Positions 44,101 to 54,522 of a stretch of DNA of 64,000 nucleotides are shown here, piece by piece. Position 1 is the stretch's first letter. Each line of letters opens with the position of its first letter. A model generated the notes under the pieces. It was given only the letters and a program-made list of their open reading frames with translations, made no database searches and was not told the origin of the DNA. Source of the stretch: Ctenosaura bakeri. Taxonomy: Eukaryota; Chordata; Lepidosauria; Squamata; Iguanidae. The stretch covers positions 620,001 to 684,000 of the forward strand of contig CAOLHI010000062.1 in NCBI GenBank assembly GCA_948474755.1. The letters are read 5' to 3'. The position numbers were made by a program, and so were the translations under genes.

Positions 44101-45777
44101 ATGTAAATAGTTTTGCGCGCTTGGTCTGGTGGTGTAATTTTTGTTAGTTAGCTCTGTCTTTTACTGGTTTGTGAGAAGACCAAGGCTGTCCAAAGGTCCT
44201 CCTAACCTCTGAGGTAGATCGGGCCTAGAGTCAGCCTGGGCACCCTGAGGAAGGGGTGTGAGTCAGACTGGGACACCACCCACCTCTCACACTTAGGGAT
44301 GGTCTTGTGCAATGGTGTCCTGGGACAAAAGGGCGAGACAGGGGGGTCTCATGACCCTCTCAGCGGAACCAGGTCTGACTCTGGAGTTCCGGTCTACCAC
44401 CCAGAATAACCCCCACCTTCCAGAAATTTTTCTCCTCATTCCTTCTGTGACCCTGGATTGTTAGGGTGAGAACAATCTGAGCCGCTACTCCACTCTCCAC
44501 GTAATTTGGCGTTGTATCCCCAAATTTAGATCGAGCCTCTGACACCTCATAAGGGCAGGAGACCCACACAATTGGCAAGACGCCTGACCCCGGTGCATTG
44601 TACCCAATCTGCGTATGTTAATAGAACATTTGCATACGTAGGCCCCACCATCCAGGACAATCACCTGGAGAGTCAGTGTCTGCTCTGGCAACTAGCAAGC
44701 ATATACTCGCTTGTCTCTGATTTGGTTAATTATTTCTTTTCCACTATTTTGGGAGCTCGTGCCGCCAGGCGAAGGCCAGAACCTAACCTAGTCCAGTTGA
44801 GCGAGTGTGTACCACCACCATTGCAAACGGGGCTTCAGCGTGGACAACGAAATACAAAGGATTGCATTAACGACTCTCTCATATTACATCATGATATTTT
44901 TTGCAGGCCTGATCTATCACAGATGGTACCTGTTGCATGGAGGGCTCCCTCTACTGAGGTGCGGTCAGACTGATTTACACCTTACAGTGACCAAAGTCTG
45001 AGGCAGTCACCCCTGCACCCTCCATGTTAGAAACTTTGCCTGGCATTTTGTTATAAACCAACTGAGGCTCCCATCATCCCCGCATTTCTGAATTCGAACC
45101 CAACTACCAGTAGTCTCCTTGCCAATTATTTGCATTTGTTAATTGCATTGGCTATCAACCATGTCAGTCTTTCCTCTATGACCTATAGGTCCACAGTTTC
45201 AGAGAGCCGAGACTAACCCGGACTCGTCCACCACTCCCGGGCACTGTGTGTGGGGGGGTAAGTGCTGAGACATCACTATTCCAGTCAAGGAGCCAAGCCC
45301 GAGACTACAACCTGATCCCGCTGCTGTAGTTGGGGACCCCAGATGAGGCAATCCAGCCACTCCTCAATGGACTTTATGAACTGTTTCACCACTATCCCGG
45401 ATTGTAAAAGACTTTCTACCGTCTGGACTATTCTGCTTGCCGTTTTGCGAGCCGCATCCTGCAAAGAGCTAGCGCTTCCTGGCTAGCTTGTCTACAAGCT
45501 TGGACATTTTGCTGCTGTTCCAGCTCTGCTTGGACTGATGTTGCTCAGTTGCTCCAGCTCCAGAACTTTTCCTGTTCCCGGGGGGGTGGGGGTGCAGAGA
45601 CTTTTGTTTGTATCTCACCTCCCCCGGACTACGAACTCTCATTCCAGTATCCACATGGAATGGATTGTTTCTTGGATTACTTCCATTGCTAGACCCTGCA
45701 TTGGATTTACAGTATTTCATTGATTTCATTTTGCATTGCTATATTGCCTTTCTCCATTGGCGGGAGAGTTCTTTCCT
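44101..45777 (+). other. ERV 3' region, env not recognised
   Basis: The place where env would be. Two overlapping frames near 44.5-45.0 kb look partly protein-like: one (44572-44973) has a polybasic GARAARRRPEP stretch, the other (44807-45001) has a hydrophobic segment YYIMIFFAGLIY. An upstream frame (about 44330-44460) has GLMTLSAEPGLTLEFRSTTQ. Neither a signal peptide nor an immunosuppressive or CX6C motif was found. Env may be decayed beyond recognition, or this element may lack it. The rest to 45777 is G/C-rich without clear frames. Confidence 0.4.
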
Positions 45778-46090
45778 TGTTGCAGACTTCAGAGATAGGA
45801 GACCACAAAGTTGGAAAAAGAGTAAAGTTTATTTAACGTGCGGGCTCAGGCTGGGTCACCCCAGAAAAACCAAGAGCCCTGAAGTAAGGTTACACAGTTA
45901 TTTTATAGACACAGCATATAAGTTTCATTTCTCTCAGACCGCCCAAATCCGTCCCCCTTTGAATCTCGCAACACAGCACATTTCTCTTCCCTTTGTTGAT
46001 ATTTCAGAAAGCTACACTGACCCTTCTTCTTAATAATACAGGAACTGTGCTTATCTGCTTCTGACACAGCTAGCATTCCGCACCTTGACA
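45778..46090 (-). mobile_element. Probable antisense LTR of another ERV inside the 3' region
   Basis: Read on the minus strand, 313 bp run from TGTCAAGGTGCGG to ...GTCTGCAACA. TATAAAAT is at about 45900-45907, a short C/G-rich R start follows, AATAAA lies at 45828-45833, and then 'gtggtctcctatctctgaag' before the CA end. This compact order is typical of gammaretrovirus-like LTRs. No matching target duplication was seen (TCCT and TTTA at the edges), so it may be a fragment. It is unrelated in sequence to the host ERV's own LTRs. Confidence 0.6.
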
Positions 46091-46527
46091 TTTAACCTAC
46101 TTCTGAGCTGCTTCTATATTTCTGTTAATTCTTCTGCTATAATTATGAGTATATCGAGGCATTAGAGCAGATATTTTTCAGGTGAATCTTTTCCAAACAT
46201 TCTATAGACTTAACCATATTTTATAATTATATATGGGGTCCCTGATTCATCCTTAGTCACTATTCATTGCTATTGCTACTGTTGATTGCCATTGGTATTG
46301 CTTTCATGGCTACGATTTTGAAATTTATGTTTGTCTGTGTGAATGTGGTTAGGTTTAGACTTTGTTAGATAAGGACTGCTTCTTGCTAGATAGGAATGTT
46401 ACAAAAAGCCTTTGCTTATAGGAGTGATACGACCCCGGAGTCTGTAGACCTCCATTCGGCACTAAATTTGTTTTGAAATGTTTAAATTGGAAAATGTCCA
46501 ATATTGTCCCAACATCATCCATTTTTT
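46091..46527 (+). other. ERV non-coding 3' end before purine tract
   Basis: AT-rich and without long frames. It contains 'ctattgctactgttgattgc' type repeats near 46265-46300 and a T-rich part before the G run. It is either native ERV sequence or belongs with the antisense LTR. Confidence 0.4.
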
Positions 46528-46538
46528 GGGGGGGGGAT
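46528..46538 (+). promoter_or_regulatory. Polypurine tract
   Basis: GGGGGGGGGA directly before the 3' LTR (TGTTAC at 46539), at the position of the plus-strand primer. The tract is almost all G, preceded by six T. Confidence 0.75.
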
Positions 46539-47428
46539 TGTTACTGCAATTCAGGCCCACCCAGAGATAGCACCTGATATCGTTTTGATAACAAACCATT
46601 CAGCTTTCCTCTGCCACCCCGCTCCACATGTTTGTGAGGTCTCTGGACAAGCACGTAAACAGGTGCAGCCGATAATTGCTGGACATTCCATTGTCTTTCC
46701 AGGCAGGCCACACACAACCAGTTTGTCGCTTCAGGGACCTCTCCGGCAAACACCTCCATGCTTATGCGTGATACTAACAAAGGCTCCCGGCCCCGAGCAG
46801 GCAAACTCACAAAGCTTTACTAAGCACTCCGCATTTGCATACTGGCTACACTATTGTTAATATGACCCTGAGCCAATCATGCTAAACTCTGAACTTTCCA
46901 ATGCTTTTCCCCGCTCCTAAATCACATTGTTCTCACTGAGTAAGGTATGGCCTACAGTCACAATTCACCCTATAAAAAACCCCAATTCTGAGACCATCCT
47001 CGGATCGCTCCTGAGTTCCAGACCGCCTTGCTGCCGCTTTGTTCAGTGAGCTCCCCTCAGCGACCCACACTGAGCTTCTTCCCTGCACTCCAACGAATTC
47101 TATCTTCATACCTCTCCAGGACTACGAGACAGGTATCGTATCACCCATTTCTCTCTGAAAATCCCTATTTCCAATTCTTTAGTTACCTGTGTGACTGTGT
47201 TGTCTTTAATATTTGTCTGTACTTAATAAAACATCATTGTTGCTATTTTAAAACCGTCTGACTGTTTGTCTGACCTGACCCCATAGATGCTGGGTTGCAA
47301 GATCCTGCTAAGTTACCCTGCCTCTCGCTAGCTTTAGTGAGTGCTCCAGCTAATTTTCCCCAAGGTTGTGTTGTTGTTGTTTGGTTATTTGGGTGCCCCT
47401 CCTGGGACCCCCAGAGAACAGGGTAACA
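46539..47428 (+). repeat. ERV 3' LTR
   Basis: 890 bp from TGTTACTGCAATT to GGGTAACA, with perfect 6-bp inverted termini. TATAAAAA lies at 46971-46978 and AATAAA at 47225-47230. It differs from the 5' LTR by scattered substitutions, by about 14 bp near 47160-47175 and by a few bases near 47387. The differences show that the element is not recent; the exact identity was not computed. Confidence 0.93.
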
Positions 47429-47829
47429 GTGGCCTACTTACCATGTGGCCCATTAGAGGCCTATTGGGCTTAGTGCTGTCTGCTTGGTTTGTGCTGCCTG
47501 CTTGGTTTGTGTGGCTGGCTGGCTGCTTAGGGGTCTACAGGTCCTGGTTGTAATTGGGGCCTGTTTGGCCTGCCTTGGCCACACTGGGATTAGAAGTCTA
47601 GCAACTTATATGGAATCGTGGTTGAAGAGAAGCCTGCTAGGCCTTGCCATTGTTTCATACAGGCCTTTCAATCTGGGCCTTATCCTGAAGGCCTACTAGG
47701 CTGTAGTCTGTTGCTTTCTGCTAGTGATGTGGGATTTTTGGCCTGCTTTATTTGCTTTTCCTCTCTCCCCCAGCTAGGTTTCTATTTAGCTGAGTTGGTT
47801 AGAGGGCCCGGATTTTAAGTCTAAGCTTT
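47429..47829. other. Unassigned spacer, T/G/C-rich
   Basis: Starts with GTGG, the presumed target copy of the ERV. Short direct repeats of 'tgcctgcttggtttgtg' type occur at 47480-47520. No coding similarity. Confidence 0.45.
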
Positions 47830-49380
47830 GTTCACCCCATTCAGGCCCTGTCTAACCCACATTTTACTACCTTGTTTGCAAGAATAGTATGGGGGATGTT
47901 GTCAAAGGCCTTATTGAAATCAAGTTACACTACATATAGCATTCCCTTCATCCACCAAGCTTGTAATTCTTTCCAAAAAAGAGAGCAGATCAGTCTGGCA
48001 TGATTTGTTTTTGAGAAATCCATGTTGATTTTTAGTGATTACGGTATTCCATTCTAAGTGTTTACAGCTCTGTTTAAGTACTTACAGGTCTGTTTAGTGA
48101 CCTGTTCTGAGACCTTTCCTGGTACTGACATCAAGCTGACTTGGTGATAATTGGATCCTTTTTTCTCTCCTTTTGGAAGATGGAGGCAACATTTGCCCTT
48201 CTCTGTTCTTCTGGGACTTCTCCTGTTCTTCAAGAATTCTCAAAGAATATTGCCAGTGGTGATGAAATTACTTTTACCAGTTCTTTTAATACCCTTGGAT
48301 GTAGTTCATCTGACCCTGGAAACATGAATTTATTTAGAATAATCTATTTTGTGCTTCATTTTCTGTACCACATCATTTCCCCCTAGTTGAGCATTATTTT
48401 CCTTTTGGGAGAAGACCACAGCAAAGAAAGTATTGAGTAGTTCTGCCTCCCCCCCCCATTGCCTGTTACCACTTCTTCATCTTCTCCTCACAGTGGTCCT
48501 ACCATCTCCTTGTATTTTCTTTTGTTACAGACATAACCAAAAAAAAGCTCTTTTTTATTGTTTTTAACCTCTCTAGCAAGTACGAACTTCTTCTGCGCTT
48601 TAGCTTTTTCTACTTTTTCCCTGCATGTGCTGGCTATTTGTTTGAATTCTTCCATGGTGATTTCCTCTTTTTCCATTTCTTGTACATGGCCCTTTTAAAT
48701 CTTAATTCAATTGAAAGTTGTTTAGACATCCATCTTGGTTTCTTTATATACCTCCCATTTCTCCTCTTCAATGGAATTGTTGGAAACTGTGCCTTCTATA
48801 TCTCACTTTTAAGAAACTCCAATCTGCCATAAACTCCTTTCTCTTTTAGTATGCCTGACCACAAGATGGCACCCAATATTTCCCCAAGTTTACTGGAGTC
48901 AGCTTTCTTAAAGTCTAGAATGAGAGTCTGACTATGCTTGGCTTCCCCTTTCCCTTGTATAACAAATTCCAGGAGGACATGGTCACTCCCACCTAAGGTT
49001 TGTTCTATTTTCACCCCATTATCCAGGTCATCACTGTTGGTTAGGATCAGGTCAAAAATAGCTTATCCCCTTATTGCCTCTTCCACCTTCTTGACAATGA
49101 AATTGTCTGCAAGACAATTGAGGAATTTATTGGACCTGATATATTTGGCAGAATTTGAGTTCCAATAAATATCAGGATATTAAATTTTCCTGTTACTACT
49201 ATCTCTCTTTTTTTATGAATGTGTGGTCATATGTTTCAGGAAGGCCCCATCTAAGTCCTCAGTCTGGTTTGGGGGTCTATAGTAGACCCCTCCAATGACA
49301 TCCCTGTTTGTTTCCTCTCCCCCTTAATTCTTATCCAGATGCTCTCAACCTGGTTTCCAGGTTTTAAATCATGGGTCTCC

Positions 49381-49418
49381 TCACAGGTATAAACATAACT
49401 CACAGGTATAAACATAAC
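49381..49418. repeat. 19-bp tandem duplication next to SINE
   Basis: TCACAGGTATAAACATAAC occurs twice head to tail (49381-49399 and 49400-49418), immediately left of the SINE. No third copy lies right of the SINE, so it is not an ordinary target duplication. Confidence 0.9.
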
Positions 49419-49419
49419 T

Positions 49420-49640
49420 GGAGCCCTGGTGGCGCAGTGGTTAAATGCTAGCACTGCAACCACAAGGTTGTGAGTTCGATCCTGCCGGGCTCCAAGGTTG
49501 ACTCAGCCTTCCATCCTTCCGCAGGTTGGTAAAATGAGTACCCAGCTTGTTGGGGGCAATTAGCTAAAATACATTGTAAACCGCTTAGATAACACTCAGT
49601 TGATAAGTGGTATAGAAATAAATGCTATTGCTATTGCTAT
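49420..49640 (+). mobile_element. tRNA-derived SINE with L2-like tail
   Basis: The head GGAGCCCTGGTGGCGCAGTGG is an A-box region, and 'ttgtgagttcgatcc' is a very well kept B box. The body has 'gactcagccttccatccttc', 'ggttggtaaaatgagtaccc' and 'gtaaaccgcttagataacac', and the end 'agtggtatagaaataaatgc' resembles an L2-type LINE tail, followed by (CTATTG)n. The good match to Pol III promoter boxes suggests it is younger than the CR1 it sits in. Confidence 0.9.
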
Positions 49641-49800
49641 ATTGATATATAATGCTACTCCTCCTCCCTTCCTGTTTGGTCTATTTATCTGAAATAGATT
49701 GTATCCTCTATTACTACATTCCAATCATTAGTCCCATCTCACCAGGTTTCAGTGATGTCTGTTATATCATATGTATATCAATGTCATATTATATCCAAGA

Positions 49801-51689
49801 CAGCCACAAGTGTTGAAGGAATTTGCAGGTCTTGAAGGAATTTCAGCTTACAGAAAGTTTTTGGCCTGGAGTTTCCCCTCTGTGTCCCCACCCCCATCCC
49901 CGCCTGCCATTGTGGCCCACCAAATTAAACAAAACAGTAGAAAAAGAAAACAAAGGAAAAGTAGATTTTTTAAAAAAAGGGAGAAGGAAGGAAGGAAGGA
50001 AGGAAGGAAGGAAGGAAGGAAATAGAAATACAGAAAATTGACTTCTGACCTTGTTCTAACATCTATGTTTCTAGACCTATAGTCTTTCCCAAGCAGTCTT
50101 GGAGTGAGGGAAGATCAAAAAGCTTGGTACATACTATGTAAAAATTAAACTCCATACTCAAAAATTTATGAGAGTTTTATCATCTACTTCAGTAAGATGT
50201 GGGCTTTACTCAAAGTATCTTTAGATGCTTTCAGTACCTTTAATATACTCTGTGATATAATTAATTTTTTTTTGCTTCTTCCAGGAATCATGTGACTGTC
50301 CTTATAAGATGACTGCTACTACAATCATTTCATGAAGCAGAGTACCCAGCATTGATACACGATCAGTTTCAGCCAATTTACTGTTATTAAGTTTTAAAAA
50401 TTTCAATAAATAAACTCTTGTACTAAAACCACAAATTTGATCTGAAGTACAAAAACTGGTTTTTTTGGAGGGGTTTTGGAAGATCAATTTATCTGCATAA
50501 CTCATAGCCCACGGAGCTGTACCATTGTCTCAAGTAAAATTTTTGGATGTATTGTGTACATATTCTCTGTGGCAGAAAAATGGTTTCTAGGAATACCAGC
50601 TTCTTAAGTTTTCTCAGTGGATTTATGACTTGTTTCCTGAGGCTCATATGAAGGTACTCAGAATTCTTAATAGTCAGAGGTGAAGTAGTGAATTGCTATT
50701 GGAACTTAAAGGCACAGACATTGATCAAACACTTTCCATTCATCATCCTTTCCTTCTTTCCAAGAGTTTTTCTATTATCATCTGAAGAGAGCTAAAGGAA
50801 ATGCATACCTTAAAAATGAATGATCCAAGAATGTTTTCTAATGGCAATTCACATCATCTGATCAGACACCTCAACTCAAGAAAGGAAGGTCAGTAGGAAA
50901 GAAACATATTCAAACATATCTCCCCTCCCTCCCACCCCCAAAGGCTGGAATTCTATTGAGAATGTAACATGAGCTTGATTGAGTACATACTGTCTTGCAA
51001 CAAGATTTTTAAGAGCTTAGTTAGAAATAGGCATGTTTCCTAAACCTATTTCTTTATACTGAGGGACTGAAGGTTCTTTGCTGGCAACCAGCTAATCTTT
51101 ATCTGTTTGAGGTCCCTCTGGTCCCCTGGGTTCCCAACTCATGATTGATAGAACAGGCCAAAAAAGCAGAGTCAGCAACAACAATCCACTTAAGTACTCT
51201 TAAATATTTGGAATATCAGGATATTCGTATGGGAGAACAATCAAGCTCTCTGTTATTTTAAGCTATTTTTTAAAAAAAATCTTCAGTACAGACTTAGTGC
51301 ATAAGGGATACTCCATGTTTTGTTTTGTCTAAATTTTGTACACTTTGTAACATTTTTTATAACTTCCACCACTTTTTTCCTGATACATGGGTTTTGCTTC
51401 CTTCAGTTCATATACTTCTCCATCTACTTTACTGTTGTACATATACAAATCAATAACAAGATTAATGTGCTCTTCTGTATTTCTACATTTATTTAGGATT
51501 ATTCTGCCTTTTCTCCAAAGTGCTCCTACCAGTGTGTGTGGTCTCCTTTGCTCCAAATGTTATCCTTCAATAACATTTAGGTAAGTTAAGATGATGGAGA
51601 GATGGACTTTAAAACAATTCTTTTTAAAATGACGTGAGTTGGTACTAAATGTCTCTGTGTTTGATTTTACTAGCCTGCAGAACTGGCAT
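49801..51689. other. Unassigned DNA with a (GGAA)n run
   Basis: Aside from the (GGAA)n microsatellite, nothing is recognised. A minus-strand frame at 51556-51329 (MEQRRPHTLVGALWRKG...) is protein-like by composition but short and unplaced. Confidence 0.4.
49984..50021. repeat. (GGAA)n microsatellite
   Basis: Nine to ten units of GGAA/AAGG, at the end of a longer A/G-rich stretch that starts near 49930. Confidence 0.95.
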
Positions 51690-51695
51690 GTTTGA

Positions 51696-52307
51696 TTAGG
51701 AAAGGATCAACGTATTTGGGGGAGAGTTTTTTGGAGCGGGCATTGGAGGAAATGTTTTCAGAGGAGAGTTAGGCATGATCCCCAGGTTGGTACATAGGAT
51801 TGGGTTGTCATTTTTGGTCAGCAAAGTGTTTGTGAGAAGCTTTTGAAGCTTCAAGAGAGGAACACACAGAGTTCCAAGCAGAAGAAATTTCTGTAATCCA
51901 AGAGGTGAGTGAGGCAGGTTGAGTTGTAGAGAAGGTGGTGGGGAATGAAGGAAAGGGTTTTGGGGTGCTTCCGAGGACAACTTCAAATGGAGTTTTGCCA
52001 GTGGAGGAGTGTAGAGCAGAGTTGTGAGCAAATTCGACAAAGGGGAGGAGGACTGCCCAATTATTTGGTTGGAATTGACGAAGTAGCGTAAGTATTGTTC
52101 TAGGGTTTGATTTGTGTGTTTGGTTTGTCCATCAGTTTGTGGATGATAGGAACTGCTGAGTTTTGGGGAAATGCCGAGAGATTTAAGGAGTGAAGTCCAG
52201 AATTTGGAAGTGAAGATAGGTTCTCTGTCAGAAATGATTGTGGAAGGAAACCCATGGAGTTTCCAGATGTTATTGATGAAGAGGTTGGCCAGTTCAGTGG
52301 TGGGCAC
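51696..52307 (-). pseudogene. pol: Gypsy integrase core and C-terminal part, relic
   Basis: A 203-codon minus frame: LANLFINNIWKLHGFP, TIISDREPIFTSKFW with the second catalytic Asp, and YHPQTDGQTKHTNQTLEQYL. The Lys codon at 52119-52121 occupies the place of the catalytic Glu. The C-terminal half has drifted into a P/L/S-rich peptide, which suggests a frameshift after about codon 80. No chromodomain is recognisable. Confidence 0.85.
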
Positions 52308-52358
52308 TTTTTTCAGTGGGATGAAATGAGATTGTTTGGAGAAATGTTTGGTGACAAT

Positions 52359-53086
52359 TCAAATGGTATGGAATCTGCGTGAGTTGGGCAGACCAACAAT
52401 GAAGTCCCATGAAATAATGTCCCAAGGTGATGATGGAGCAAGAAATAGATGGAGAAGACCATGTGGCTTAGATGAAGAGGATTTGCAGGTGTTGCAAACA
52501 ATGCAGTTTTTAATATATTCTTGGACTTGTTTTGTAAGACCTGGCCAGTGGAAAAGTTTTCTGATGGAATGTAGAGTTTTAAGAAAGCCAAAGTGTCCAG
52601 AAGGTTTGGAATCATGGTATCTCTTTACAATTTTGATTCTGCAAGCCAGTGGTATGTAGATTTTAGTTCCGATGAAAGCAAAATCTTTAACCCAGGTGAT
52701 TGAGTCTTCATGTGTTTGTAGCCAAGTGTCTGTCTGGTAGGCAGACTTCAGAGAGTGCTGGAAGGCAGAATCAAGTAGTGTTGAGGCTGATTCTTGGGCT
52801 CTCTGTTGTGCATGGGTAGTGACTTGTAATCCAAAATTGTCTGGGGAGAAGAGAGGTTTTTCCTTGGTTGGAGAAGAAAAGGAGGGAGGTTCGTGGCAGA
52901 GTAGTCTTGAGAGTGGATCTGCCAAAGTTTTCCAGGTTTGAAAACAATTTTGAATCTAAATCGTTAGAAAAATTCAGCCCAGCGTGCTTGTTTAGGGGTC
53001 AGTTTTTTGGCAGTTTTCAGTGTTTCAAGATTGCAGTGGTCAGTCCAGACTTGAAATGGAAGTTTAAAACCTTCAAGGAGGTGTCG
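52359..53086 (-). pseudogene. pol: Gypsy RNase H end and integrase N-terminal part, relic
   Basis: After a frame break at about 53090 the minus strand reads [20 protein letters not shown] and a [18 protein letters not shown] phrase to about 52960. Then comes the frame 52925-52359: LADPLSRL (end of RNase H spacer), the zinc domain RYHDSKPSGHFG...C-x2-C (IVCNTC), and SPWDIISWDFIVGLP with the first integrase Asp. The H-H-C-C spacing is normal for Gypsy integrases. Confidence 0.85.
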
Positions 53087-54360
53087 CTATGAGGTGAGTG
53101 CAAAATGGATGGCCATGGCTTCCTTTTTCCAAATCAGCCAGTTGCATTGTGTGGCGGATAATTTTTTGGAGATGAAGGTGCATGGTTTTAGGTGGCTGTC
53201 TGTGTAGTGTTGAAGAAGAACAGCTCTCATGGAGAAGTCAGAGGCATTGGTTTGAATTATAAATTCTTTGTTAATATCAGGGAATAAGAGAAGTAAATTT
53301 TGAAGCAGTTCAGAAGTAAATTTTGGTTTGAGGGTTTTGAATGCTGTTTGGCATTTTTCAGTCCAGAGTATGCGGTTGCATTGGTTAGTTTTGTTATCGG
53401 TTGTTTTCTTCAAGAGGTCAGTAAGAGGGAGAGCAATTGTGGCAAATCCCTGTATGAAGTTATGATAGAAGTTTGCAAAGCCAAGGAATTGCTGGAGTTG
53501 CTTTCTAGTTTTGGGGGTAGGACAGTTTAAAATGGTGTCAATTTTGGTGGAGCCCATGTTTAGGGTATTCTGACAAATACGGTACCCTAAGTAGTCAGAA
53601 GTTTGAGTGTGAAATTCACATTTTGAGAGTTTAACAACAAGTTCATTGTCTATGAGCCTTTGCAACACAGTACGTACAAGTTCAGTGTGTTGTTCAAGGG
53701 TTTCCGAGTAGATCAAAATGACATCTAGGTAAATAATACTTTCGTAGAGGAGATCTTGTAATACAGAATTGAGAAACATTTGGAAGGCTATGGGACCAGC
53801 TTGTAATCCAAAAGGGAGAACAGTCCGTTGGTGTTTCCCAGGGGGGTTGAGAAAGTAGTCAACCACTCACTTTTGGGGTCCATGCATATTCTGTGGAAAG
53901 CCTCCTTGAGGTCTAATTTTGTAAAGAATTTGCCTTTAATCAATCGATTTAGGATATCTTTAGTTAAAAGAATCAGGTACATATTAGGCAATACTGCCTG
54001 ATTAATTAAATTATAGTTCACGATGAACTTCAGTTCAACTCCATCCTTTTTACTGCGGAAAAATATTGGACTGGTGGTGGGAGCAGATGAGGGTCTAATA
54101 AATCTACATTTTAAGTTTTTGTTCAGGAATCTTTTTAGAGCCTCTAGTTCTTGGTTGTTCATTGGGTATATCTTGGGTTTGGAAATTTTAGCTCCATTTA
54201 TCAATCTGAGTTTGCAATCAAAGTCTCTGTGTGGGAGCAGCAGTTTGCCTGCTTTGTGGTCTTCAAAAGCTTTCTGCAGGTCTTGGTATTCTAACGGGAT
54301 TTTCTGCAGCTCCTCAGGACTCAAAGTGAATGCTGAGTCAGGGGGGTTTGGTACGGTCAC
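53087..54360 (-). pseudogene. pol: Gypsy RT and RNase H start, relic
   Basis: Two overlapping minus frames (54360-53788 and 53866-53087) encode one RT with a frameshift around 53835. Seen are PSSAPTTSPIFFRSKKDG, FTKLDLKEAFHRI with the first catalytic Asp, VLPFGLQAGPIAFQMFLN, and YLDVILIYS (53731-53705). Its fourth residue is Val (codon at 53720-53722) where the catalytic motif has Asp. RNase H begins with FIIQTNASDFSMRAVL, Asn replacing the first catalytic Asp. RT and RNase H were both disabled by substitution as well as by frameshift. Confidence 0.9.
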
Positions 54361-54522
54361 TAGATTTACATCATGGTTATGCTTGAGTAAGCCTTGTATC
54401 TAGTCAATTTGAGGACTGTGTTTTTTTAGCCAGTCATACCCAAGAACTACTTGAAACCCAATTTTGGTGTGCACTAGGAAATATAATTGCCACTGAAAGT
54501 TTCCCACTTGTACAGGGATAGG

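Larger units (their letters stand above)
36628..47428 (+). mobile_element. Endogenous retrovirus, two LTRs, inactive
   Basis: A 10.8-kb provirus-like element: 5' LTR, leader, gag, pro, RT, RNase H and integrase relics in retroviral order, a non-coding or unrecognised 3' part, a G-rich purine tract and the 3' LTR. Flanks are ATGG and GTGG, a 4-bp target duplication with one transition. A related solo LTR at 57344-58245 has a clean 4-bp duplication, which supports 4 bp for this family. RT is followed by a degenerate RNase H-like segment and then a second, retrovirus-like RNase H, an arrangement typical of Retroviridae rather than Ty3/Gypsy. All frames are broken. Confidence 0.92.
47830..49800 (-). 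mobile_element. CR1 LINE, antisense, ORF2 endonuclease to mid-RT
   Basis: On the minus strand, from right to left: an upstream part (49800-49641), the SINE at 49420-49640, then a relic with NQVESIWIRIKGE (near 49350), GGSDHVLLEFVIQGKGEAKH (48990-48930, the endonuclease SDH block) and LDFKKADSSKL. Next come TMEEFKQIASTCREKVEKAK (48655-48600) and the RT start, and finally words near 47940-47890 matching a LDFNKAFDNIPH-type palm block. It stops there: YADD and everything 3' are missing. Losing the 3' end is unusual for a LINE and implies later deletion or rearrangement. Confidence 0.85.

Noticed and set aside
44572..44973. Env surface protein with a furin site
   Set aside because: Only one polybasic stretch supports it. 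No signal peptide, disulphide motif or fusion peptide was found, so it is kept as a finding and not a feature.
45778..46090. Part of the host ERV's own 3' LTR
   Set aside because: The host LTRs begin at 46539 and 36628 and share no sequence with this block, which is in opposite orientation.
49420..49500. A functional tRNA gene
   Set aside because: A and B boxes are present, but the sequence runs on into a SINE body with an LINE-like tail. No complete cloverleaf was sought or found beyond the promoter boxes.
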